The notes: a model not told the origin generated them from the sequence alone. Positions 1 through 8,660 are shown, counted from the stretch's first letter. The stretch is DNA of 64,000 nucleotides from Gemmata massiliana (GCF_901538265.1 NZ_LR593886.1:5105738-5169737), one strand, 5' to 3'. A program made the numbers and translations.

Positions 1-190
1 CGTCCTGGTGGTGCCGGGTGATGCGCCGGCAAACCGCGAGCACCATCGCCCCGTGTCGGTGAACCAACTGGGAGAATGCGTCCGAATCGCCGGTTGCTGC
101 GAATCGCTCGACAAGCTCTCCATCGGATGTGGGACGATGGACGGCTCTAAGGGCGCGGTTTACCGCGGCTGTACACACGGTCTGCGGCAT
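1..190 (-). CDS. ECF sigma factor, N-terminal part only (cut by left edge)
   Basis: The minus strand is open from an ATG at 190 to the window edge, 63 codons. The translation contains the start of an ECF sigma region 2: GELVERFAATGDSDAF followed by LVHRHGAMV and VCRRITRHHQD. It matches the same part of the sigma/WD40 fusion at 601, which has ELLGRFVATRDEEAF and LVDRHGPMV, so it is a paralog transcribed divergently. The rest, including region 4 and any C-terminal sensor, is outside the window. Family assignment is firm; whether it is also a fusion cannot be seen. Confidence 0.85.
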   Translation of the reverse strand, partial: MPQTVCTAAVNRALRAVHRPTSDGELVERFAATGDSDAFSQLVHRHGAMVLAVCRRITRHHQD

Positions 191-402
191 TCCATTGTCT
201 CCGATGGTCGGCGTCGTGCCGACCTACCGTATATTGGCTCCCCGACGAGCCACCCTTCGACCCGGCGAAAAAGAATAATCCGCAAGGATGGAAGTGCGAC
301 AGCATACCCGCGTTCGATGCGGGGCCGCTAGCCGAGCAACGGGAAGCAATTAACGCGGTGAAGCAGATACGGCGTTCGACCTATGTTTGAAGAGAACCGG
401 TA

Positions 403-459
403 GGTAGTACGGGCGCGTGGAGCCTGTGTCCGACACAGGCTCCACGCGCCCGTACTACC
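403..459. repeat. 28-bp perfect palindrome
   Basis: Bases 403-430 are the exact reverse complement of 432-459, with a single base between them. There is no T-tract on either side, so it is not a standard intrinsic terminator. It lies between divergent genes, where terminators are not expected. It looks like a REP-type or other dispersed palindromic element. Confidence 0.85.
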
Positions 460-537
460 CGTGACCCACAACCACCGAATCGCTGATCACTTCGACTTCC
501 AAGAGCCCGCCGAGAAACTCGGACGAAATTCAAAAAT

Positions 538-592
538 CGGGTAAAAACTCGGATCGGCCCGTGCAAGTGGTTAGGTGAGCAGTTTTTACCCG
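538..592 (+). promoter_or_regulatory. 12-bp inverted repeat before the sigma/WD40 start
   Basis: CGGGTAAAAACT (538-549) is the exact complement of AGTTTTTACCCG (581-592), 31 bases apart. The right arm ends at the first base of the GAGG ribosome binding site (592-595) of the gene starting at 601. In DNA it could be an operator; in RNA it could form a hairpin next to the ribosome binding site. Which of these, if either, is inference. Confidence 0.5.
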
Positions 593-600
593 AGGAATGC

Positions 601-3600
601 ATGGGACGTGCCCCCGATCTCCTCACCCGTCTCTTTCGACGGGCTACCGACAGGCGGGGAGCGGAAGCGACCACCGCCGAGCTACTCGGACGGTTCGTCG
701 CGACCCGCGACGAAGAGGCGTTCCGCGCCCTCGTCGATCGACACGGTCCAATGGTTTGGGGGGTGTGCTCCCGGGTCCTCCGGCAGCCGCAAGACATCGA
801 AGACGCGTTCCAGGCGACATTTATCGTGCTGGCCCGGCGCGCGGCCATCGTCCGCCCACCGGAACTGCTCCCGGCGTGGCTCCACGGTGTCGCCCGGCGG
901 TCCGCGCTTCGCGTCATGCGAATCTCCGCCCGACGTCGTGAGGTGCAAGTGAGTACCATGCCGAACCCCGCCGCCGCGATGATAAACGACCTACTCGACC
1001 TCCCGGCGGTGCTCGACGAGGAACTCGGCCGGCTCCCGTCGAAGCTCCGGCAGGCGGTCGTCTTGTGCCACCTCCAGAGTCGGACCTACTCCGACGCCGC
1101 TCGGGAGATGAAGTGCTCGATCGCGGCCGTGGCCAAGCGCCTGGACCGGGCCGCGGAACGGCTCCGCGGCCGGCTGGCCCGGCGCGGGCTGGCCCCGATC
1201 GGGTGTACGGCCTGGGGCTTGCTGGCCGGGGCGCCGGAAGCCCTGGCCGTGCCCGCGGACGTGGCGGCCCGAACGACCGCGGCTGCTCTCGGTACAGTTA
1301 CAGGGGCGGCCGCGACCGGGGTCGCCGCAGCGACCGCGCGCGAGGTCGCCACGACGGTGACTCGCGTTCCCCTCCGTATTCTTGCAACCGCAGTTGCGGT
1401 ACTCATCGCCGGGGCCGGGCTCGCGGTCGTTCAACGCGCGGCCGCTCCGCCCGTACCGAAACCCGTCGTCGCCCAATCGACCGAGGCGGTTCGGCTCGAC
1501 CGGTTCGGCGACCCGCTGCCAGCCGGAGCGGTCGCCCGGCTCGGAACCGTCCGCTTTCGGACGGGCAAGGCGCCGTGCCCCGGTGGGGTCGGGTTCCTGG
1601 CCGATGGCAAAACGCTGGTGTCGGCCCACGAATCCGGGACCATCGTTTTTTGGGACGCAACGACCGGGAAGGAAACGGACCGGATCGACGGGCCGCCCGG
1701 AGCGGTGTCGCTCGTCGTATCGGCCGACGGCCGGCGGATGGTCGCGGTCGGGACCGAGATGTGGGCCTGGGACATCACCCCGAACGGGGTCAAATCGCTC
1801 TGGAAGACCCCCGGTTCGAGCAAGGGAGAACTGGTCGCCACGGCCGCACTCAGTCCGAACGGTAAGGTTCTGGCCTACGGATCGCGGACCGGCGGGCAGT
1901 TGATCGACGCCGACACCGGCGACCTGCTCCAACCCCTCGCGGTGAAGGCCACCCGGGTGATGGCGTTCTCGGCGGACGGGCGGGCGCTCGTCGTCGCCGG
2001 GGACGGCCCGGTTCTGTTGCTCGACCCGGCCACCGGAAAGGAGCAGCGGCGCTTCGATCCCAAAGGGAGCCTCACCCAACTGGCCGTTGCCCCGGACGGG
2101 GCGCGCGTCGCGGCGATCACGGGCCAAATGATCCGGATCTGGGACGCGGCGAGCGGCCGGGAATTGGCCGGGGTTCCGTCCGCCGGCAATTCTTCCGCCG
2201 CACTATTTTTCGCGCCGGACGGCCGCACCCTGCTGGAGGCCGGGGGCGAGCGCATCCGCTATCGCGACCCGGGGACCGGGAAAGAGTCGCGCCCGGCGGT
2301 TAACGCACCGCACCTCCAGCCGCACCAATCGTCCTTTTTGTTCTTCTACTACAACCCCGTTGTCCCCGCCGTGTCGCCGGACGGGAAGCGGGTCGCCGTG
2401 ATCGTCGGGGGCGGGGCGGTGGGCGTGTGGCGGACCGACACCGGGGCCGAAGTCGGACCGTCCGGCGGGCCGCACGGCGAAGTCACCGCCCTGGCATTCA
2501 CGCCCAACGGAAACGAGATCCTCACTGCAGCGGCCCCCGATCACTTCCAGGCCTGGAACCCGGCGACCGGGGCGCCGGGGCGCCGACTGGCCACGCCGGC
2601 ACCCGGGATGACCACGCGGTCGCTGGTCGTTGCGCCGAGCGGAGAAGTCGAGGCCATCTGCGCTCAGACCCAGTTCGGGGGGTTCCGCCACCTGCCCGGA
2701 ATCGTCGAGTGGGGCGCTCGGGCCACCGGTCCCGGGGTCGACCGGCACCGCGTTCCCGCGGAGGTGACCAAGTCTAAGGTCTGGAGCCCAGTAACCGCCG
2801 CTGAGTCGGCGGACGGGCGGCGCGTGATTTGGGGGACCGGGACGGTCCTGATCGTCACCGATCGTGCGACCGGGGCCGAGGTCCGGCGCGTGGACACGAA
2901 GGTGGCCGTGACCGGCGTGACCGTATCGGCCGACGGCGAAACCGCAGCGGCGTTTGCCTCGAAGGAGGGCGTCGTATCGGTCTGGGATCTGGGTGCGGCA
3001 CGGGAACGAATGCGGGTGTCGGCCCGGCTGAATCAATCCGCGTCCTGCGCGCCGCTCGCGCTCTCGGCGGACGGGCGGTGGTTGGCCGGCGTGGAGGGCG
3101 GTCCCAAAGGGGCGCAGGCCGTCCAGTTGTGGGAAGTCGCTTCCAACCGGGTCGGCCCCCGGTTCCCGGTCGGCGCCGCGGCCGTGCTCCCGCTGACGTT
3201 TTCCCCGAACGGTCGTCTGCTGGCGGGGGGGGGGCGGGAGGGCAAAATTCGGGTGTGGGATCTGGCAACCGGGACCGAGGCCCGGCAGTACACCGGCCAC
3301 CGCGGTCCCGTTCAGGCCCTGGAGTTCGCCCCGAACGGCGAGCGACTGGCGTCCGGCAGTACCGACGCCACCGCCCTGGTTTGGGACACCCGGCCGCTGC
3401 TCGCATGGCCCCCGCTCCCGGCCCGGTCGTGGGAGGCGACGGACGCACAGTGGGCCGGGCTGGGAAAGGACGACCCGAGCCAGGCAGTGCGGACCGTTTG
3501 GGCACTGGTGGCCGCCGGGGACGACGCGGTCCCGTTCCTACGAACCCGATTGCTGCGCCGCCCCCCACCCCCATCGGCCGAACGGGTGACCGCTGTGATC

Positions 3601-3933
3601 AAGCAGTTGGGGAGCGAAGAGTTCGCAGAGCGCGAGCGCGCGACGGACGAGTTGGCCGGGTTGGGGATCGGGGCCGAACTGGCCCTCCGGGCCGCGCGGA
3701 CCACGGACAACCCGGAGATCCGGGCGCGCCTCGATCGTCTGCTGGCCCGGCTCGCGCCGACGCGGGCGCCGGAATTGTTAGCGGCCGTTCGCGGGATCGC
3801 CGCCCTGGAACGAATCGGTACCCCGGCCGCCGCCGACGCGCTGAAGGAAATCACGGCCGGGCGCGGGCACGCCGTAGTCACTGCCGAAGCCGAGGCCGCG
3901 GTCCGACGGGTAGCGGCCCGACCGAAGCCCTGA
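601..3933 (+). CDS. ECF sigma factor fused to membrane helix and WD40 propeller
   Basis: This 1110-residue protein begins with sigma-70 region 2 (about residues 25-95) and region 4 (about 135-195, with a helix-turn-helix around SDAAREMKCSIAAVAKRL). An Ala/Val-rich hydrophobic segment at about 259-278 looks like a single membrane span. WD40-like repeats follow from about 310 to 930, with recurring VWDLATG-type and SPNG/SADG turns, then a helical HEAT-like tail. Such sigma/WD40 fusions are typical of planctomycetes; an outside propeller could sense a signal and control sigma release, which is inference. The ATG at 601 is chosen for GAGG 5 bases upstream. A divergent ECF paralog lies at the left edge, and a DUF1559 gene follows on the same strand. 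Confidence 0.9.
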   Translation: MGRAPDLLTRLFRRATDRRGAEATTAELLGRFVATRDEEAFRALVDRHGPMVWGVCSRVLRQPQDIEDAFQATFIVLARRAAIVRPPELLPAWLHGVARRSALRVMRISARRREVQVSTMPNPAAAMINDLLDLPAVLDEELGRLPSKLRQAVVLCHLQSRTYSDAAREMKCSIAAVAKRLDRAAERLRGRLARRGLAPIGCTAWGLLAGAPEALAVPADVAARTTAAALGTVTGAAATGVAAATAREVATTVTRVPLRILATAVAVLIAGAGLAVVQRAAAPPVPKPVVAQSTEAVRLDRFGDPLPAGAVARLGTVRFRTGKAPCPGGVGFLADGKTLVSAHESGTIVFWDATTGKETDRIDGPPGAVSLVVSADGRRMVAVGTEMWAWDITPNGVKSLWKTPGSSKGELVATAALSPNGKVLAYGSRTGGQLIDADTGDLLQPLAVKATRVMAFSADGRALVVAGDGPVLLLDPATGKEQRRFDPKGSLTQLAVAPDGARVAAITGQMIRIWDAASGRELAGVPSAGNSSAALFFAPDGRTLLEAGGERIRYRDPGTGKESRPAVNAPHLQPHQSSFLFFYYNPVVPAVSPDGKRVAVIVGGGAVGVWRTDTGAEVGPSGGPHGEVTALAFTPNGNEILTAAAPDHFQAWNPATGAPGRRLATPAPGMTTRSLVVAPSGEVEAICAQTQFGGFRHLPGIVEWGARATGPGVDRHRVPAEVTKSKVWSPVTAAESADGRRVIWGTGTVLIVTDRATGAEVRRVDTKVAVTGVTVSADGETAAAFASKEGVVSVWDLGAARERMRVSARLNQSASCAPLALSADGRWLAGVEGGPKGAQAVQLWEVASNRVGPRFPVGAAAVLPLTFSPNGRLLAGGGREGKIRVWDLATGTEARQYTGHRGPVQALEFAPNGERLASGSTDATALVWDTRPLLAWPPLPARSWEATDAQWAGLGKDDPSQAVRTVWALVAAGDDAVPFLRTRLLRRPPPPSAERVTAVIKQLGSEEFAERERATDELAGLGIGAELALRAARTTDNPEIRARLDRLLARLAPTRAPELLAAVRGIAALERIGTPAAADALKEITAGRGHAVVTAEAEAAVRRVAARPKP

Positions 3934-4083
3934 TGGTTTGCGGATTTATCGCCATAGGTTCGACCGGTCCGATGTTCCCGTGCCGGTTCGCGGTGGACGA
4001 GTCCCTCCCCTCGAACGCCAACCGGCCGCCCACACACAGCTCTTCATCCATCATTCCAGGGCGCGAGCCCGATCGGAGGAATT

Positions 4084-4812
4084 ATGCGCTCAGTTGTTTC
4101 CCGGCCCGTGCGCCGCGAGTCCGGCTTCACGCTCATAGAGTTGTTGGTGGTGATCGCGATCATCGCGGTCCTCATCGGGCTATTGCTCCCCGCCGTCCAG
4201 AAGGTCCGGATGGCCGCCAACCGAGCCCGGTCGTCGAACGACCTGAAGCAAATCACCCTCGGGGTCCACTCCTTCGAGAACACCACCGGCGCACTGCCGC
4301 TCGGTTGGACCGTCGATGCGTCACTCAACACGGTGTACGTTCACTATCAAATTCTTCCCTACGTCGAGGGCAACACCGCCATCTACCGGTGCGCCGGGGA
4401 TCCAACGAACGAGACCGCCACCATCGTCACGAGCTACGTGGAGAACGGCAGCCTGTTCTCGCTGACGCCGCGGAAAATAATTCACATCCCGGCCGGCACG
4501 TCGAACGTGCTCGCCTTCGGCCCTATTTACCGGAACTGCAACAACAACCTGGTCAAATGGCAGAAGGGGCTTTCGGACACGGGCTACGTGCCGGACCTTA
4601 TCTCGTTCCCAACCACGATGACCGACCCGGTGCGGTTCCAGGTCCCGACCGCCCAATGCACGAGCGACCGATTCGTGAGCCCGTTCCCGGTCGCGCTGTT
4701 CTCGTTCTGCGACGGAAGCGTTCGGGGGCTGAGCCCAGGGGGCACTAGCACGACGTTCATGAACCAGATCATGAACCCCAAGAACGACCAACCAGTTATC
4801 TTCCCGGATTAA
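4084..4812 (+). CDS. DUF1559 prepilin-like protein
   Basis: This 242-residue protein has a type IV pilin-like N-terminus: after a short basic leader comes [19 protein letters not shown], with the prepilin peptidase site expected after the glycine. The following LLPAVQKVR and the late [12 protein letters not shown] segment are hallmarks of DUF1559 proteins, which are highly multiplied in planctomycetes and thought to form surface or pseudopilus-like structures. GGAGG sits 4 bases before the ATG. The gene lies 150 bp after the sigma/WD40 fusion on the same strand and is followed by a hairpin at 4824. Confidence 0.93.
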   Translation: MRSVVSRPVRRESGFTLIELLVVIAIIAVLIGLLLPAVQKVRMAANRARSSNDLKQITLGVHSFENTTGALPLGWTVDASLNTVYVHYQILPYVEGNTAIYRCAGDPTNETATIVTSYVENGSLFSLTPRKIIHIPAGTSNVLAFGPIYRNCNNNLVKWQKGLSDTGYVPDLISFPTTMTDPVRFQVPTAQCTSDRFVSPFPVALFSFCDGSVRGLSPGGTSTTFMNQIMNPKNDQPVIFPD

Positions 4813-4823
4813 TGACGCACGCC

Positions 4824-4843
4824 CCGCGGTTTTTTAACCGCGG
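4824..4843 (+). terminator. Small hairpin after DUF1559 gene
   Basis: CCGCGGTT (4824-4831) pairs with AACCGCGG (4836-4843) around a TTTT loop, 11 bases after the stop codon. There is no T-tract downstream, so termination is plausible but not certain. Confidence 0.5.
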
Positions 4844-5006
4844 CCTACGCGAAATTCAGGGCCGATGGAACGACGGGGACGGGAAAATCTGCCCGGTCCC
4901 CAATTCTTCGGTCTCACTCAATTCCGGTCATTTTCGGCAGTGAAATCGTCAGGTTTATTCCCCTGTTCTACCATCGCCCGCCCGCGGGCACTCGGAGATC
5001 GCAGCC

Positions 5007-5897
5007 ATGTCCGCGAAGAGGGTCGGGTTGATCCTGGCTGGAATGTTCCTGTTCGTCGGATCGACCGGGGCGATCTGGTTCCTGTGGCCCCGACCGACAA
5101 CGGGGTTGGTGTTCCACACGCCGCCCGACGGAGCCCCGCTCACACTGGACATCGATTACCCGTCGACCGGGCGCAAGCCGTTCCCGGTACTCGTGTTCGT
5201 CCCGCACGACGGAACCTGGCACCCGGACTTCAAGCAGGAGGATCAGATTCGGCTGGTGGTCGAGGTGTTTAACCGGGCCGGGTACGCGGTGGCCACCATC
5301 CACTACCGTGATCCCCGCAAGGCCCCGTTCCCGGGTCCGGTTCAGGACGCCAAGGCCGCCGTTCGGTGGGTGCGTGCGAACGCCGCTCAGTACCGGCTGA
5401 ACCCCGACCGGATCGGAGCGATGGGCGCGTCGGCGGGCGGGTTCGGGGCGTGCCTGCTCGGAACGGCCGGGCCGGAGGACGGGTTCGAGCCGCCCGGAGA
5501 ACCCGCCGGCGTGTCGTGCCGCGTGCAGGCGGTGGCGGCACTCGCCGCGCCGTGTGATCTGACGCGGAAAACGTGGCCGGAACTCGCCGAGCACGGGTTC
5601 CTGAAGCCGTTTCTGGGTGCCACGTTCAAGGAAAACCCGGCCGTGTACCGGAAGGCGTCCCCGGGTACCTATGCGACCCCGGACGACCCGCCGTTCCTGC
5701 TCCTGCACTCGCCCTCGGACCCGATCGTCAACATCTCCCACTCGCGCGCGTTCGCCGATCAGTTGAAGCGCGGCGGGGTGGACGCCACGCTGACCGAACT
5801 ACCGGCCTGGGAGCACGGCCACGTTCCCACGGGGACGGAACTGGAACAGATCATCCAGCAAGCCGTCCCGTTCTTCGACCGGCACCTCAAACAGTAA
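5007..5897 (+). CDS. Alpha/beta hydrolase, esterase/lipase-like
   Basis: This 296-residue protein starts with a hydrophobic segment (about 8-28) that would anchor or export it. The fold is shown by the nucleophile elbow GASAGG (GxSxG, about residue 136), an acid in SPSDPIVNI and the catalytic His in WEHGHVP near the end. This is the order of BD-FAE/carboxylesterase-type hydrolases, which often remove acyl groups from polysaccharides. The substrate is unknown. The ATG at 5007 has GGAG 9 bases upstream. It stands alone, with a long hairpin (5944-6012) between it and the convergent MarR gene. Confidence 0.85.
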   Translation: MSAKRVGLILAGMFLFVGSTGAIWFLWPRPTTGLVFHTPPDGAPLTLDIDYPSTGRKPFPVLVFVPHDGTWHPDFKQEDQIRLVVEVFNRAGYAVATIHYRDPRKAPFPGPVQDAKAAVRWVRANAAQYRLNPDRIGAMGASAGGFGACLLGTAGPEDGFEPPGEPAGVSCRVQAVAALAAPCDLTRKTWPELAEHGFLKPFLGATFKENPAVYRKASPGTYATPDDPPFLLLHSPSDPIVNISHSRAFADQLKRGGVDATLTELPAWEHGHVPTGTELEQIIQQAVPFFDRHLKQ

Positions 5898-5943
5898 CCG
5901 ACAAATCTGGTACCTTTGAAAAACTCTCGGTCCGGCCCGGAAA

Positions 5944-6012
5944 CGCCGTGCCGCGCCAACGCGCCGGGAGCGGAACAAACTTCCGCTCCCGGCGCGTTGG
6001 CGCGGCACGGCG
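5944..6012. repeat. 32-bp stem, 5-base loop hairpin between convergent genes
   Basis: Bases 5944-5975 are the exact reverse complement of 5981-6012. The element lies 47 bases after the hydrolase stop and 65 bases before the 3' end of the convergent MarR gene, so a two-way terminator is possible. There is no T-tract, and the length and perfection of the stem are more like a palindromic repeat element. Confidence 0.85.
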
Positions 6013-6077
6013 CGCGTTACAGCGTTCCTGAATACCACGAAACCGAGAACCGACGAAACCGTTCCGCGCTCGATGCC

Positions 6078-6623
6078 TCAGCCGGCGACTTCCGCGAGCC
6101 AGCGCCGGAGCAGGTTCGTCAGCAGCGTCATCTCGCTCTCGCTCAGGTTCGGGAGCGATTCCTTGGCTTCGTTGAAGCGCGTTTTGGTCGCGGTATCGAT
6201 CGCCCGGCGCCCCTTCGCGGTGAGCTCGATCACCACCATGCGGCGATCAGTGGGGTTCGGCTTGCGGAAGATGTAGCCCGCCTCCGCAAGCGCGTCGAGC
6301 CGGGCCGTCATCCCGCCGCTGGAGAGGACCACGCTCTCCAACAATTGCGTGGGTGTCAGCCCGCCCTTCTTGCTGCGGCGCCGGAGCGTGGCGAGGATGT
6401 CGAACTGTCCCAGTGTGAGTTTGTGTTTCTCTAAACTAGCCTCGACGCTGCGTTCCAGGTGCTGTGCCAGCACGATGACGCGGCCGACGATCCCGAGGGG
6501 CGACGGGTCCAGTTCCGGGCGCGCCGCGCGCCACTGCACGAGGAGCCGGTCCACCACGTCGCGCTCGGCCCGGGCGCCGAGGTCCGGGGAACCGGTCGGG
6601 CGCTGTGCGTCTGTCGTGTCCAT
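6078..6623 (-). CDS. MarR family transcriptional regulator
   Basis: This 181-residue protein has a MarR winged helix: the FDILATLRRR helix, the recognition region SSGGMTARLDALAEAGYI, and the wing marked by PTDRRMVVIELTAKGR (the DRR signature). MarR proteins bind as dimers to palindromes and respond to small ligands or oxidants. The start at 6623 is preferred over an upstream Met because the family fold begins well after it. It is divergent from ilvC with 80 bp between the starts, so it may control itself and possibly ilvC; that second link is inference. Confidence 0.9.
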   Translation of the reverse strand: MDTTDAQRPTGSPDLGARAERDVVDRLLVQWRAARPELDPSPLGIVGRVIVLAQHLERSVEASLEKHKLTLGQFDILATLRRRSKKGGLTPTQLLESVVLSSGGMTARLDALAEAGYIFRKPNPTDRRMVVIELTAKGRRAIDTATKTRFNEAKESLPNLSESEMTLLTNLLRRWLAEVAG

Positions 6624-6703
6624 GTTTGATTTCTTGACGTCGAGGTAATTTCTCGTACCCTCTCGGGAGAGCATAGTCCCTTCCTCTTCAGGCGAGTAGA
6701 CCC
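6624..6703. promoter_or_regulatory. Shared marR/ilvC promoter region
   Basis: This 80-bp divergent spacer must hold promoters for both genes. A possible plus-strand -35 is TTGACG (6634-6639), with a poor -10 TACCCT (6656-6661) 16 bases later. No clean MarR-type palindrome is evident, apart from the short GACGTC. Confidence 0.35.
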
Positions 6704-7753
6704 ATGAAAGAGATTCGCATCGGCGACACCGTGGAGCAGGCGATCGAGCGCGCCGACTACCCCGTGGACCGCGTCCGGAGCATCCTCAAGGACGAAGTGG
6801 TCGCCGTCCTCGGGTACGGCGTCCAGGGCCGCGGCCAGTCACTCAACATGCGTGACAACGGCATCAAGGTGATCGTCGGCCAGCGCAAGGGCGGCAAGGC
6901 CTACGACCTCTGCATCGAAGACGGGTGGAAGCCGGGCGAGACGCTGTTCGACCCGGAAGAGGCCGCGGCGAAGGGGACCGTGATCCAGTACCTGCTCTCC
7001 GACGCGGGCCAGAAGGAGATGTGGCCCAAGATCAAGCCGCTGCTCACCAAGGGCAAGGCGCTGTACTTCTCCCACGGCTTCTCGATCGTGTTCAGCGACC
7101 AGACGGGCGTGGTCCCGACGCCGGACATCGACGTGATCCTCGTCGCGCCGAAGGGCTCGGGCACCACCGTCCGGCGCCTGTTCCTTGAGGGCCGCGGGAT
7201 CAACTCCAGCTTCGCCGTTCACCAGGACGCGACCGGGAAGGCCCGCGAGCGCTGCCTGGCGCTCGGGATCGCGATCGGGTCCGGGTACCTGTTCGAGACC
7301 ACCTTCAAGAAGGAAGTCGTTTCCGACCTGACGGGCGAGCGCGGCGTGCTCATGGGCGCGATCTACGGGCTGTGGCTCGCGCAGTACGAAGTGCTCCGCG
7401 CGAACGGGCACTCCCCGAGCGAAGCGTTCAACGAGACGGTCGAAGAAGCGACCCAGAGCCTGTACCCGCTGATCGCGGAAAAGGGCATGGACTGGATGTA
7501 CGCGAACTGCTCGACCACCGCCCAGCGCGGCGCGCTCGACTGGTTCAAGGCGTTCCGCGACGCCTCGAAGCCGGTGTTCGAGCAACTGTACCAGTCCGTC
7601 GCGACCGGCGAAGAGGCGCGGCGCACGCTCGACGCGAACAGCCGCCCCGACTACCGCCAGCAGCTCGAGAAGGAGCTGAAGGAGATCGCCGAGAGCGAGA
7701 TGTGGAAGGCCGGTGCCCAGGTGCGGGCGCTGCGCCCCGAGCGCCAGGGCTGA
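6704..7753 (+). CDS. ilvC: Ketol-acid reductoisomerase
   Basis: IlvC converts 2-acetolactate (or 2-aceto-2-hydroxybutyrate) to the dihydroxy acid with NADPH and Mg2+, the second common step of valine, isoleucine and leucine synthesis. The 349-residue protein has the nucleotide loop GYGVQGRGQ near residue 40, the SHGFSI segment, and the metal-binding DLTGERGVLMG and NETVEEATQSLYPLIAEKG helices. At this length it is a short-form enzyme. The gene is monocistronic: it is divergent from MarR and closed by a strong terminator at 7773. Other branched-chain genes are not in the window. Confidence 0.97.
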   Translation: MKEIRIGDTVEQAIERADYPVDRVRSILKDEVVAVLGYGVQGRGQSLNMRDNGIKVIVGQRKGGKAYDLCIEDGWKPGETLFDPEEAAAKGTVIQYLLSDAGQKEMWPKIKPLLTKGKALYFSHGFSIVFSDQTGVVPTPDIDVILVAPKGSGTTVRRLFLEGRGINSSFAVHQDATGKARERCLALGIAIGSGYLFETTFKKEVVSDLTGERGVLMGAIYGLWLAQYEVLRANGHSPSEAFNETVEEATQSLYPLIAEKGMDWMYANCSTTAQRGALDWFKAFRDASKPVFEQLYQSVATGEEARRTLDANSRPDYRQQLEKELKEIAESEMWKAGAQVRALRPERQG

Positions 7754-7772
7754 TTCGGCGCAAGTGACCACA

Positions 7773-7827
7773 GAGCACGGTGGGCGAGTGACAACGCATT
7801 GTCACTCGCCCACCGTGCTCCGTTTTT
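7773..7827 (+). terminator. Intrinsic terminator of ilvC
   Basis: A perfect 22-bp stem (7773-7794 with 7799-7820) closes on the loop CGCA and is followed by CG and TTTTT. It begins 20 bases after the ilvC stop codon. Confidence 0.92.
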
Positions 7828-8090
7828 ATCCCCTCGCACCCATTTCCTTACAAGCGCCTAGCAATCCCAGTTGTTCCACACTATAAGGTGACACCCAATA
7901 ATCACAAACGAATATAATTATTACTAAAGCGATTTCCGAAATTCCCTCTACCGACTTCAATCAACTTGGAATTTTTTTTCGGCCCAGATCCGTCGCGGGC
8001 GTCGGCCGTAACTACTTACCCCTCCCGCTGAACCGCTAAACGCCCGGGACGCTATCACCGTCGAGCGAATATTGCCGGTCGGGTGGCCTA
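7828..8090. other. Gene-free, partly AT-rich spacer
   Basis: No gene is supported here. The part from about 7880 to 7980 is strikingly AT-rich for this genome, with runs such as ATATAATTATTA and a T8 tract, and it ends just before the promoter at 8091. It may act as an upstream promoter or curved-DNA element. Confidence 0.45.
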
Positions 8091-8120
8091 TTGACACCCC
8101 TCAAAACCACCTTCTATGAT
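8091..8120 (+). promoter_or_regulatory. Near-consensus sigma-70 promoter
   Basis: TTGACA at 8091-8096 and TATGAT at 8115-8120 are 18 bases apart. Transcription would start near 8127 and give a leader of roughly 145 bases to the gene at 8274. It is the best housekeeping-type promoter seen in the window. Confidence 0.7.
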
Positions 8121-8273
8121 GCCCTCACTCAACTGAGCCGCCGCCACCGTCATCCCTGAGCGGCCCAGACGATTCGTGCCAATGATTTGACCTATCATCA
8201 CGGCACACAAGCTTTTACAGACTGTGTTTCGTTTCCGCCGGTCCGCGGTTTGGTTCCGCGGGGGAGTGTCGCC

Positions 8274-8660
8274 GTGCCGACTCACGATCCCGTGTCTGAG
8301 TTTCGGGCCGAATGGCTGCCGCACGTGACGAGAGACGGGCTTTCGCGCATCATCGAGTTGCTGGAAAAGGGCAGCCCGCTGCTAATCCACGGTGCGTTCA
8401 CGCGAACAATGCCAATGGGCTGTCTCGCGTCACATATTGCCTGGAATCACCCGCAGACGTGCAAGTACCAGCACGAAGCCGGGGTGATGTGGCTCTCGCG
8501 TGTCGCGAAGCTGAACCCCGCGACGTCGTCCGTGATTCTCGCATGGGACCGACACGGCGCCGCGGACTTCACTCTGCGTTCCGATTTGCTCGAAGCCTGC
8601 ATGGAAGAGCAACAGCGGCGTGAAGAAGCCTGCGATACCTGCGAACCCGTGCTCTGCTGA
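8274..8660 (+). CDS. Small protein of unknown function
   Basis: I do not recognise this 128-residue protein. It has no signal peptide or membrane segment; the middle contains SPLLIHGAFTRTMPMGCLASHIAW, and the end is acidic with three cysteines (CDTCEPVLC). The GTG at 8274 is chosen because GGGGAG lies 8 bases before it; an in-frame ATG at 8187 lacks a binding site. The gene follows the promoter at 8091 and ends 17 bases before the MlaE-like permease, so the two are probably co-transcribed, but nothing else ties it to that transporter. Confidence 0.6.
   Translation: MPTHDPVSEFRAEWLPHVTRDGLSRIIELLEKGSPLLIHGAFTRTMPMGCLASHIAWNHPQTCKYQHEAGVMWLSRVAKLNPATSSVILAWDRHGAADFTLRSDLLEACMEEQQRREEACDTCEPVLC

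Larger units (their letters stand above)
191..600. other. Intergenic region between two divergent ECF sigma genes
   Basis: This 410-bp stretch has no convincing gene. It holds a 28-bp perfect palindrome (403-459), a direct repeat of AAACTCGGA at 515-523 and 545-553, and a 12-bp inverted repeat (538-549 with 581-592) just before the start of the fusion gene. The promoters of both divergent sigma genes must lie here, but I see no clear -35/-10 pair. Confidence 0.6.

Noticed and set aside
8-331. Plus-strand reading frame of 107 residues at the left edge
   Set aside because: It lies opposite the minus-strand ECF sigma N-terminus, which has clear family motifs; the plus frame has none.
5944-6012. 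End of an insertion sequence
   Set aside because: No transposase or second copy is nearby; it is a single self-complementary hairpin between intact genes.
7880-7980. AT-rich stretch as a replication origin
   Set aside because: No clear DnaA-box cluster, dnaA, or other origin-linked gene is nearby; an upstream promoter element fits better.
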